Below, one piece after another: positions 42,099 through 49,181 of a stretch of DNA of 64,000 nucleotides. Below the pieces are notes generated by a model. The model worked only from the letters and a program-made list of their open reading frames with translations. It was not told where the DNA came from and did not search any database. The DNA is from Pseudorhodoferax sp. Leaf265 (GTDB taxonomy: Bacteria > Pseudomonadota > Gammaproteobacteria > Burkholderiales > Burkholderiaceae_C). The stretch's first letter is position 1. Each line of letters starts with the position of its first letter. The stretch is from assembly GCF_001422365.1 (NCBI RefSeq), contig NZ_LMMT01000004.1, positions 8,001 through 72,000 of the forward strand. The letters are read 5' to 3'. The position numbers and the translations under genes are program-made.

Positions 42099-43100
42099 AT
42101 GGAACACCGCGTGCACTGGCTGGAGGGCGACACGACATTCGCCGTGGCGAGCGGCGAGACCGTGCTGGACGCCGCGCTGCGCCAGCAGGTCGCCCTGCCG
42201 CATGACTGCCGCTTCGGCGGCTGCGGCACGTGCCGCGTGAAGCTGGTCGAAGGCCGCGTGCACTACGAGGAGCAGCCGTTCGCCCTCGGCGACGAGGACG
42301 TGGCGCGCGGCGAGGCCATCGCCTGCCAGGCACGGCCCTGCAGCGACCTGGTGCTGAGCGTGGCGCCGCCGCTGCGGTGCTCGCCCCCCACGCGCGCGCG
42401 TGCCGTGGTGAAGGACGTGGCGGCGCTCGCGCACGATGTGATGCACCTGCAGCTCAGCCTGCCGGACGAGCCCCGGCTCGTCTACCAGGCGGGCCAGTAC
42501 ATGAACGTGCTGCTGGGCGACGACCGGCACCGCAGCTTCTCGATGGCCTCCAAGCCCGGCAGCGGCCTGGTGGACTTCCATGTGCGCCGCATCGCGGGCG
42601 GACGCTTCACCGACCGTGCGCTGGCCGCGCTGCGCCCCGGCGACGTGCTCGACGTAGAGGTGCCGCTGGGCCAGTTCCGCTACCACCGCGAGGACGAGCG
42701 GCCGATCGCCATGCTGGCCACCGGCACCGGCCTGGCACCGCTGAAGGCCATGCTGGAAGCGCTGATGGACGACGCGGACTGCCCGCCCGTGAGCCTGTAC
42801 TGGGGCATGCGCGACCAGGGCGGGCTGTACCTGCACGACCGCATCCCGGCCTGGGCCGAGCGCCTGTACGACTTCCGCTACGTGCCGGTGCTGTCGCGCC
42901 CCGGCGCCGGCTGGAGCGGGCGCACCGGCTACGTGCACCAGGCCCTGCTGGAAGACCAGCCCGATCTGTCCGAGCACGCGGTCTACCTGTGCGGTTCGCC
43001 GAACATGGTGGCCGACGCGCGCAGCGCGGCCATCGCGCACGGCGCCGACCCGCAGTACGTGTACGCCGACGCCTTCACCTTCCAGGAGCCCACCCGATGA
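42099..43100 (+). CDS. Ferredoxin-flavin-NAD(P)H reductase of an oxygenase system (BenC-like)
   Basis: 333 residues. N-terminal [2Fe-2S] domain with C37-x4-C42-x2-C45 (DCRFGGCGTCRV) and C76; then an FAD domain (HRSFSMASKPG, the RxFS flavin motif) and an NAD(P) domain (LATGTGLAPLKAML, VYLCGSPNMV). Class IB reductases of this layout deliver electrons from NADH to ring-hydroxylating dioxygenases or diiron hydroxylases. No Rieske, P450 or BMM oxygenase gene is in the island, so the diiron oxidase at 39396-40124 is its likely terminal partner, directly or through the two ferredoxins. Confidence 0.9.
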   Translation: MEHRVHWLEGDTTFAVASGETVLDAALRQQVALPHDCRFGGCGTCRVKLVEGRVHYEEQPFALGDEDVARGEAIACQARPCSDLVLSVAPPLRCSPPTRARAVVKDVAALAHDVMHLQLSLPDEPRLVYQAGQYMNVLLGDDRHRSFSMASKPGSGLVDFHVRRIAGGRFTDRALAALRPGDVLDVEVPLGQFRYHREDERPIAMLATGTGLAPLKAMLEALMDDADCPPVSLYWGMRDQGGLYLHDRIPAWAERLYDFRYVPVLSRPGAGWSGRTGYVHQALLEDQPDLSEHAVYLCGSPNMVADARSAAIAHGADPQYVYADAFTFQEPTR

Positions 43101-43879
43101 TGGATCTCGGCATCGCTGGCCGCACGGCCCTGGTGTTCGGCGGTAGCAAGGGCATGGGCCGCGCCTGCGCGCTGCACCTGGCACGTGCCGGCGCGCAGGT
43201 CTGCATCGCCGCACGCACCGAAGCCACCCTGGCCCAGGCCGCGGACGAACTCGGCGCCGCGACCTCGGCACCGGTGCGCTGGGTCGTGGCCGACATCACC
43301 ACAGCGGCCGGCCGCGATGCCGCGCTGGCCGCCTGCCCCGACCCGGACATCCTGGTCAACAACGCCGACGGCCGCCCGCCCGGCGATTTCCGCGACTGGT
43401 CACCGGCCGACTGGCATGCGGCGCTGGACGCGATGATGATCGGCCCGATCGAGATGATCCGCCGCACGGTGGACCCCATGATCGCGCGCCGCTTCGGCCG
43501 CATCGTCAACATCGTCGCGCGCAGCGTGAAGTCGCCGCAGGCCGAGCTGGGCCTGTCCAACGGCGCCCGCTCGGGGCTGGTGGGCTTCGTCTCCGGCCTG
43601 TCGCGCCAGACCGTGCGCCACAACGTGACGATCAACAACCTGCTACCCGGCGCCTTCGCGACCGATGCGCAGCGCCACCACGTGCGCAAGATGGCCGAGC
43701 AGTCGGGCCGGCCGTTCGCATCGATCTGGCGGGAACGCGAGGCGGCCACGCCCGCCGCCCGCTTCGGCGAGCCCGACGAGATCGGCGCGCTGTGCGCCTT
43801 CGTCGCCTCGCAGTACGCGGGCTACATGACGGGGCAGAGCCTGCTGGTGGACGGCGGCTCCTACCCGGGCACGTTCTAG
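43097..43879 (+). CDS. Short-chain dehydrogenase/reductase with altered catalytic motif
   Basis: 260 residues. Cofactor motif LVFGGSKGMGRACALHL and ILVNNADGRPPG are standard SDR features, but the YxxxK position reads LSNGARSGL: serine 154 stands for the tyrosine and arginine 158 for the lysine. S143 of the triad remains. A subgroup of bacterial SDRs shares this SNGARSGL form, so it is probably a natural variant with altered chemistry rather than a broken gene. Overlaps the reductase stop by 4 bp. Confidence 0.87.
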   Translation: MMDLGIAGRTALVFGGSKGMGRACALHLARAGAQVCIAARTEATLAQAADELGAATSAPVRWVVADITTAAGRDAALAACPDPDILVNNADGRPPGDFRDWSPADWHAALDAMMIGPIEMIRRTVDPMIARRFGRIVNIVARSVKSPQAELGLSNGARSGLVGFVSGLSRQTVRHNVTINNLLPGAFATDAQRHHVRKMAEQSGRPFASIWREREAATPAARFGEPDEIGALCAFVASQYAGYMTGQSLLVDGGSYPGTF

Positions 43880-43881
43880 CC

Positions 43882-45357
43882 ATGGCGGACATGGCTCCCC
43901 TGGCGTCCGCAGCCGGCGTAGCGGGCGCCGAATGCATGGTGGCCACTGGCCACCCCCTGGCCTCCCAGGCGGCGCTGCGCATGCTGCGTGCCGGCGGCAG
44001 CGCGGTCGACGCCGCCATCGCGGCCGATGCCGTGCTGGGGGTGGTCGAGCCCATGGCCACCGGCATCGGCGGCGACATGCTGGCCATGGTGGTGCAGGCC
44101 GACGGCACGCCGGTCTCCTACAACGGCACCGGCCGGGCGCCCGCCGGCCTGGATGCGGCGCTGGTCTCGGCCCTGCCCGGCGCACGCATCCCCGAACGCC
44201 ACCCCTACACGGTCACCGTGCCGGGGGCGGTGCGCGGCTGGCACGACATGCACCACCGCTTCGGACGCCTGCCCTGGCCGGCGCTGTTCCAGCCGGCCAT
44301 CGCCGCCGCCCGCGACGGCTTCGCCGTGGCGCCGGTCTGCGCGCGCGAATGGGCGCTGTTCGCCAGGGTGCTGCTGCGCGACGCCGCCAGCAGCACGCTG
44401 TACCGGGCCAACGCGCCGCCGCGCGCCGGAGAGCGCTTCGCCAATCCCGCGCTTGCAGGCGTGCTGCAAGCGATCGCTGCCGAAGGCCCCGACAGCTTCT
44501 ACCTGGGAGTGCCGGCCCGCGCGGCGGCGGCCCAGGTCCAGGCACTGGGCGGCGTGCTGGCCGCGGAAGACTTCGCGGCCCACACCGGCGATTTCCGCAC
44601 ACCCGCCAGCACGCAGTTCCAGGGCCTCACGGTGCTGGAATGCCCGCCCAACACCCATGGTGTGGCGGTGCTGCGCGCATTGGACACGCTGGCCCGGCAG
44701 GACTTGAGCCCGCAGGACCCGCACACCACGGTGCGTGCCGTGCAGGCCATGGACGAGGCCATGCAGTGGGCGCAGCAGACCGTGGCCGACCCGGCCGGCA
44801 ACACGGTCTGCACGGCCATCGTCGACCGGGACGGGCTGGGGGTGTCCCTGATGACCAGCGTGTTCAAGCGGTTCGGCTCCGGCATCGCGGCGCCGGGCTG
44901 CGGCTTCGTGCTGCAGAACCGGGGCTTCGGCTTCTCCGCACCCGGCCACATCAACGGGCCCGCGCCGCGCAAGCGGCCTTACCACACCGTGGTACCGGGC
45001 GCTGCGCTGCGCGAGGGGCGCCTGCACGCGGTGTTCGGCGTCGTCGGCGGCGCGATGCAGCCGCAGGGCCAGCTGCAACTGCTGCTGCGGCTGGCGGCCT
45101 GGGGCGAGCCGCTGCAGGCCGCGCTGGACGCGCCGCGGTGGCGGCTGGAATCTGCAGGCGCGCTGGCCATCGAAGCCGGCACGCCCCCACCCGTCGAACA
45201 GGCCCTGCGCGCGGCAGGCTATGCAGACCCGGCCGGCATGGGCGAGCTCGGCGGACGCTCCGACTTCGGCGGCGCCCAATGGATCACGCGCCAGCCCGAT
45301 GGCCTGCTGTGCGGCGCATCGGACCGCCGCAAGGACGGCGTCGCGGCGGGTTGGTAG
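43882..45357 (+). CDS. Gamma-glutamyltransferase-family Ntn hydrolase, shortened
   Basis: 491 residues, below the usual 530-580. Begins without a signal peptide: MVATGHPLASQAALRMLRAG and GIGGDMLAMV are standard. The self-cleavage threonine is T308 in GNTVCTAIVDRDG, and FGSGIAAPGCGFVLQNRG covers the substrate pocket. The stretch that normally lies between the MDEA helix and the nucleophile is about 60 residues shorter. Probably a cytoplasmic amidohydrolase of a gamma-glutamyl or similar amide, not the classical periplasmic glutathione enzyme. Start is 2 bp after the SDR stop; last gene of the + run. Confidence 0.83.
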   Translation: MADMAPLASAAGVAGAECMVATGHPLASQAALRMLRAGGSAVDAAIAADAVLGVVEPMATGIGGDMLAMVVQADGTPVSYNGTGRAPAGLDAALVSALPGARIPERHPYTVTVPGAVRGWHDMHHRFGRLPWPALFQPAIAAARDGFAVAPVCAREWALFARVLLRDAASSTLYRANAPPRAGERFANPALAGVLQAIAAEGPDSFYLGVPARAAAAQVQALGGVLAAEDFAAHTGDFRTPASTQFQGLTVLECPPNTHGVAVLRALDTLARQDLSPQDPHTTVRAVQAMDEAMQWAQQTVADPAGNTVCTAIVDRDGLGVSLMTSVFKRFGSGIAAPGCGFVLQNRGFGFSAPGHINGPAPRKRPYHTVVPGAALREGRLHAVFGVVGGAMQPQGQLQLLLRLAAWGEPLQAALDAPRWRLESAGALAIEAGTPPPVEQALRAAGYADPAGMGELGGRSDFGGAQWITRQPDGLLCGASDRRKDGVAAGW

Positions 45358-45373
45358 GCGCCCGCGCCGGCGG

Positions 45374-46042
45374 CTAGGCCTGCAGCCGCTCGATCACCTC
45401 GTCGCTCTCCAGCACATCGCCGAAGAACAGCATCCAGTTGTTCAGACAGGCGATGTGTTCCGCGTGCGTCACGGCGGACAGCGTGTCCGGCACCATCACG
45501 GTGGCGTAGTCCATCATCATCGCGTCGCGCGCGGTGGACTCGCAGCAGGCATTGGTGACCGTGCCACCGATCAGCACGTGCGTGATGCCATGCGCCGTGA
45601 GCACGGCGTCCAGCGCGGACGAACCGGGCGCCAGCGCGCTGTAGCACCGCTTGACCACCCGCGGGTCCTGCGCTTCGGCCTGCAGGCCAGGTGCCAGCTC
45701 GAAGCCCGCATGGCTGCGGCTGAGCTCCACCAGCCGGCGCGCGCTGCGCTCGGGCGTCAGCATCTTGGCGTGGTGGTGCGACCAGAACTGGTCGGCACCA
45801 TCGGCGCAGGTCTGGATCCAGACGACCAGCCCACCGGCAGCGCGGACGGCCTGCGCCAGCCGGTTCACCGCGCCGAAGGTGGCGCGGGCCGGCGCGTTCT
45901 CGCCCTGGTAGCCGGGCTGGGTGAAGTAGTTCTGCAGGTCGACCACGACGAACGCGGTCCGGCGCGCCGGCAGGCGCTCGTGGGGGTGCAGGCAACCCTG
46001 GCGGGCCAGCACCCGGTCGACCACCCATTGCGGAAATTCCAT
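45374..46042 (-). CDS. Isochorismatase-family cysteine hydrolase (amidohydrolase)
   Basis: 222 residues. Catalytic triad D35 (VVVDLQNYF), K131 (RVVKRCYSAL) and C166 (TVTNACCESTARDA); the cis-peptide GGT motif is intact. Members hydrolyse N-carbamoylsarcosine, nicotinamide, ureidoacrylate, or maleamate-like amides. Encoded with an ABC importer on one transcript, it probably hydrolyses an amide taken up by that importer. Convergent with the gamma-glutamyltransferase gene, 16 bp apart. Confidence 0.9.
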   Translation of the reverse strand: MEFPQWVVDRVLARQGCLHPHERLPARRTAFVVVDLQNYFTQPGYQGENAPARATFGAVNRLAQAVRAAGGLVVWIQTCADGADQFWSHHHAKMLTPERSARRLVELSRSHAGFELAPGLQAEAQDPRVVKRCYSALAPGSSALDAVLTAHGITHVLIGGTVTNACCESTARDAMMMDYATVMVPDTLSAVTHAEHIACLNNWMLFFGDVLESDEVIERLQA

Positions 46043-46053
46043 CTGCAGCTCCT

Positions 46054-46920
46054 TCAGCCGTAGCGTTTGGCCACCACGGCTTCGAGCCGCGCAATGGCCA
46101 GGTACATGAGCCCGGACAGCACGGCCAGCACCACGATGGCGGTCATGACGATGTTGAGCTTGAAGATCTGGCTGCCGTTCACGATGAGAAAGCCCAGGCC
46201 CGCGTTGGCCGACTGGAACTCGCCGACGATCACGCCCACCAGGGCCAGGCCGATGTTCATCTTCAGCGCCGCGATCAAGGTGGGCACGCTGCCGGGCAGC
46301 ACCACCAGGCGCAACACCTGCGCGCGGTTCGCGCCCAGCGTCTGCGCCAGCTTGATCTTGTTCGGGTCGATGGACTGGAAGCCGTCGTAGACCACCATGA
46401 TGGTGACGAACACCGCGATGGCCACCGCCATGCCGTAGACCGAGTAGTCCGATCCCAGCCACAGGTAAAAGATCGGCACGAAGGCGATCTTGGGCATGGC
46501 ATTGGCCACGACCAGGAAGGGGTCGAGCACCTTGTAGGCAAAGCCCGACCACCACAGACCCGCCGCCACGGCGGTGCCGATGAGCATGCTCAGGCCGAAG
46601 CCGACCAGCGTGGCGGCCAGCGTGGTCCAGGTGTGCATGGCGAGGTTGCCGTTGCGCAGCAGGTCGAGGAAGGTGGGCCACAGCGCGCTCGGGTAGCTCG
46701 TGAGCATGGGATTCACGATCTGCGCGCGGGCCAGGTACTCCCACAGCGCCAGGCTGGCCAGCAGCAGCGCGGCGCGGGCCAGCACGATCCAGTGCCGGCG
46801 CCGCTGTTCGCGCGCCAGCCACGCGCGGTACTCGGGACTGGGGGGCTTGGCACTGGACGGGGTCTTTGCGGCGGATGGGGCGAGCGGCGCCGCGATGCCG
46901 CTGTGCGTGGTGCTTGTCAT
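46054..46920 (-). CDS. ABC transporter permease, nitrate/taurine/sulfonate (SsuC/TauC-like) family
   Basis: 288 residues with about six helices. Contains the family EAA loop (ANRAQVLRLVVLPGSVPTLIAA) after WLGSDYSVYGMAVAIAVFV. The N-terminal 50 residues are cytoplasmic and proline/alanine rich. Forms the homodimeric channel for a substrate handed over by the THI5/NMT1-like protein encoded upstream. Encoded between the ATPase (6 bp) and the isochorismatase (11 bp) genes. Confidence 0.9.
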   Translation of the reverse strand: MTSTTHSGIAAPLAPSAAKTPSSAKPPSPEYRAWLAREQRRRHWIVLARAALLLASLALWEYLARAQIVNPMLTSYPSALWPTFLDLLRNGNLAMHTWTTLAATLVGFGLSMLIGTAVAAGLWWSGFAYKVLDPFLVVANAMPKIAFVPIFYLWLGSDYSVYGMAVAIAVFVTIMVVYDGFQSIDPNKIKLAQTLGANRAQVLRLVVLPGSVPTLIAALKMNIGLALVGVIVGEFQSANAGLGFLIVNGSQIFKLNIVMTAIVVLAVLSGLMYLAIARLEAVVAKRYG

Positions 46921-46926
46921 GATGGA

Positions 46927-47763
46927 TCAGCCTTCGACATGGACATCCAGTTCATCCCACAGGGTCCTGAAGTAACGGTTGAACTCCGGCAGGCCGCGCA
47001 CCGCGAACGGGCCGGGCCGGCTGCTTTCGTGGCCGGCAAAGCGCATCAGGTGCTGCGACTTGATGCGGCCGGGCCGACGCGACAACACCACCACGCGGTC
47101 GGTCATGGCGATGGCCTCGCCGATGTCGTGCGTGACCAGCACCACGGACTTGCCCTCGCTGCGCAGCACCTCGACGACCTCGTCGGCGATCGCCAGCCGG
47201 GTCTGCGAGTCGAGCGCGGAGAACGGCTCGTCCAGCAGCACCACGTCCGGGTTGGTGACCAGCGTGCGCGCCAATGCCACGCGCTGGCGCATGCCGCCCG
47301 ACAGCTGGCGCGGGTAGTGGTGCAGGAAGTCGCCCATGCCGCACTTGTGCAGCAGGTGCGCAGCGCGCTCGCGCGCCTGGCGCAGGTCCAGGCCCTGGAT
47401 CTCGGCACCGAGCACGGCGTTGTCCACGATGGTGCGCCACTCGTACAGGTAGTCCTGCTGCAGCATGTAGCCGATGCGCGGCGACGGGCCGGTCACGGGC
47501 TTGCCGTCGACGTGCACCGTGCCCGACGACGCAGGCAGAATGCCCGCGATGATGGACAGCAGCGTGCTCTTGCCACAGCCGGACTGGCCGATCAGGCTCA
47601 CGAATTCACCGGCTGCGACATCCAGCGAGATGCGCTCCAGCGCCTGGGTCTCGCCCGCGTGGGTGAAGTAGCGCAGCGACACGTCACGCACCTCGATGCG
47701 CGAGGGTTTCAGCACAGGGGCCGACACGGTGCCGGCGCGGGGGCGTTCGAGGACTTCGCTCAT
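46927..47763 (-). CDS. ABC transporter ATP-binding protein, SsuB/TauB-like
   Basis: 278 residues. Walker A SLIGQSGCGKSTLLS, signature LSGGMRQRVALARTL, Walker B VVLLDEPFSALDSQTR and VVLVTHDIGEAIAM. The ATG at 47763 shares one base with the stop of the binding-protein gene (TGATG), indicating coupling; a longer frame to 47904 runs inside that gene and is rejected. Typical length of nitrate/sulfonate-family ATPases. Confidence 0.92.
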   Translation of the reverse strand: MSEVLERPRAGTVSAPVLKPSRIEVRDVSLRYFTHAGETQALERISLDVAAGEFVSLIGQSGCGKSTLLSIIAGILPASSGTVHVDGKPVTGPSPRIGYMLQQDYLYEWRTIVDNAVLGAEIQGLDLRQARERAAHLLHKCGMGDFLHHYPRQLSGGMRQRVALARTLVTNPDVVLLDEPFSALDSQTRLAIADEVVEVLRSEGKSVVLVTHDIGEAIAMTDRVVVLSRRPGRIKSQHLMRFAGHESSRPGPFAVRGLPEFNRYFRTLWDELDVHVEG

Positions 47764-48779
47764 CACTTGGCCTTCGCGGCGAACTCGGTCACGACGAACT
47801 GCTCGTACGGCACGCGCTTGGCGGACTCCAGCACGCCGCTGGCCACCAGCATGTCCTGCAGTGCATCCATGGCGGCCTTCTCGACCACCGGGTTGGTCTT
47901 CCACAGCCCGATGCCGCGGTAGCGTTCGATGGCGGCCACCAGTTCGGCCTGGCCCATGCCGGGGAAGAACTCGGCGATCTGCCGGGCCAGATCGGCCGCG
48001 GGTGCGCCGGCGACGTGCCTTTGCGCGCGCACGATCACGTTCGCCCAGGTCTGTGCGATGGCCGGGCTCTTCTTGAGGAAGGCGTCGGTCGCCGTGAACA
48101 CGGTGTAGTCGACCGGCCCGACTTCGCGGCCGATGGACGCCACGGCATAGGCTTGGCCGGCCTTTTCGAGCGCGGTCGCCTCGGGTTCGAGAAAGATTGC
48201 GAAGTCGGCCTGACCGGCCGCCCAGGCACCGGCGCGCGCGGCCGGCCCGATGTTGTTGACCAGCTTCAGGTCCTTCTTCGGGTCCAGGCCTTTCTTGCGC
48301 AGAGCCGCCTCCAGGAACACGTCGGGATTGGACCCGGGCCTGAACGCCATGACGGTCTTGCCCTTGAGCTGGTTCCAGTCGAACTTCTCGATCTTGCTGC
48401 GCGACATCAACAGGAAGCCATCGGTGGCCGTCAGGCCCGCGAAGATCCGGGGCTTGACCGGTGACTCGCTGTTGGCCACGTAGACCGAGGCCTCGGGTCC
48501 GATCAGCACGACATCTGCGCTGCCGGTCAACAGCGCTGCCATGTCCTTGTCCGTGCCCTGGGAGGTCTTCATGCCGACGTCCAGGCCGGCCTCCTTGAAG
48601 AAGCCCTGGCTCAGCGCGACGTACATGGGCACGTACAGCACCGAGCGCACGACTTCTTCATAGCGCACCTTGACCGGTGCCGCAGTCTGCGCCCACCCAG
48701 GCAGGGCAAGACCCGCACCAGCCAAGGCGGGCACAGCCCTCAGGACACGACGGCGAGAAAGGAGCGGAGGGCGGGGCAT
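47763..48779 (-). CDS. NMT1/THI5-like ABC substrate-binding protein with Tat signal
   Basis: 338 residues. Twin-arginine signal SRRRVLRAVPALAGAGLALP with cleavage near GWAQT, then KVRYEEVVRSVLYVPMYVAL, KEAGLDVGMKTSQGTDKDMA and GSADVVLIGPEASVYVAN, typical of NMT1/THI5-like solute receptors. ATG at 48779 has an AGGAG box 8 bp upstream. Family ligands include sulfonates, pyrimidine precursors, riboflavin and small aromatics. First gene of the minus run; an ATACAGTAT palindrome lies 39 bp upstream. Confidence 0.88.
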   Translation of the reverse strand: MPRPPLLSRRRVLRAVPALAGAGLALPGWAQTAAPVKVRYEEVVRSVLYVPMYVALSQGFFKEAGLDVGMKTSQGTDKDMAALLTGSADVVLIGPEASVYVANSESPVKPRIFAGLTATDGFLLMSRSKIEKFDWNQLKGKTVMAFRPGSNPDVFLEAALRKKGLDPKKDLKLVNNIGPAARAGAWAAGQADFAIFLEPEATALEKAGQAYAVASIGREVGPVDYTVFTATDAFLKKSPAIAQTWANVIVRAQRHVAGAPAADLARQIAEFFPGMGQAELVAAIERYRGIGLWKTNPVVEKAAMDALQDMLVASGVLESAKRVPYEQFVVTEFAAKAK

Positions 48780-48817
48780 CGGGGATCTCCTGGAAAAGCG
48801 GTTGAATGGCAAGAAAA

Positions 48818-48828
48818 CATACAGTATG
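48818..48828. promoter_or_regulatory. Candidate GntR operator CATAC-A-GTATG before the ABC importer operon
   Basis: Perfect 5-1-5 palindrome whose core is the complement of ATACTGTAT. It ends 49 bp and begins 39 bp upstream of the binding-protein ATG, within expected promoter distance. It overlaps the repeat at 48824-48840. Confidence 0.6.
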
Positions 48829-48840
48829 CAATTCGCATAC
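48824..48840. promoter_or_regulatory. Perfect 6-5-6 inverted repeat GTATGC-AATTC-GCATAC
   Basis: Arms GTATGC and GCATAC pair exactly. Fifteen of seventeen bases match the repeat at 14029-14045 in the puuB/Lrp promoter, 35 kb away. Overlap with the GntR-type site suggests two regulators may compete here. Confidence 0.5.
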
Positions 48841-48916
48841 CCGATCCGCCGCCGGCACGGCGAGACGGGCGCGCGAACGGCACCAGCCTGGGGAAACCGC
48901 TCGCAGATTAATTGGG

Positions 48917-48925
48917 ATACTGTAT
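48917..48925. promoter_or_regulatory. ATACTGTAT core, candidate secondary GntR site
   Basis: 4-1-4 palindrome in the context GGGATACTGTATTCC, sharing ATACTGTATTC with the sites at 39343 and 49139. Midway between the two divergent starts; could support looping with the outer sites. Confidence 0.5.
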
Positions 48926-48932
48926 TCCTACA

Positions 48933-48949
48933 CCTGGGAGTTACCCAGG
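48933..48949 (+). terminator. Short hairpin CCTGGG-AGTTA-CCCAGG followed by C-TTTT
   Basis: Six-base-pair GC stem, five-base loop, then CTTTT on the + strand. Its form is that of a weak intrinsic terminator, but it lies in a divergent promoter region upstream of the permease, so it could instead attenuate a rightward transcript or be incidental. Confidence 0.3.
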
Positions 48950-49133
48950 CTTTTGGACTGGCAATCTCAGCCAACGCAGGAGAAACGCCTCGCCCAGACC
49001 CCGTTTTGGAGCACGCAGCGCACCAAAACCATGCAATCCAAGGACAGGCGACCGCATCAGCAGCCGTTCATCCGGATTCAAGGGCTGTTCTACGGGTTCG
49101 CCCCAGGTACGCAACTTGCGTCATGCATCACTC

Positions 49134-49152
49134 TTGGAATACTGTATTCCAA
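49134..49152. promoter_or_regulatory. Perfect 19-bp palindrome TTGGAATACTGTATTCCAA, candidate GntR operator
   Basis: Arms of nine bases pair without mismatch around a central T. It ends 29 bp before the permease ATG at 49182, whose Shine-Dalgarno is AAGGAG. Core ATACTGTATTC is shared with 39343 and 48917. Perfection and length point to a strong repressor site. Confidence 0.72.
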
Positions 49153-49181
49153 TACCCCGCGTGCTATTTGAAGGAGTGCCC

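Larger units (their letters stand above)
48780..49181. promoter_or_regulatory. 402-bp divergent control region between ABC importer and permease genes
   Basis: No gene is supported here; an open frame reading from 48912 into the permease lacks any recognisable sequence and the true permease start is at 49182. The region is distinctly AT-richer at 48800-48930 and 49130-49170. It holds three copies of the ATACTGTAT core, one further inverted repeat and one hairpin, described separately. Most other intergenic regions in the window are shorter. Confidence 0.8.

Noticed and set aside
48912-49181. N-terminal extension of the permease by 90 residues
   Set aside because: The extension is non-membrane, low in family resemblance, would place operators inside the gene, and a strong AAGGAG-ATG start exists at 49182.
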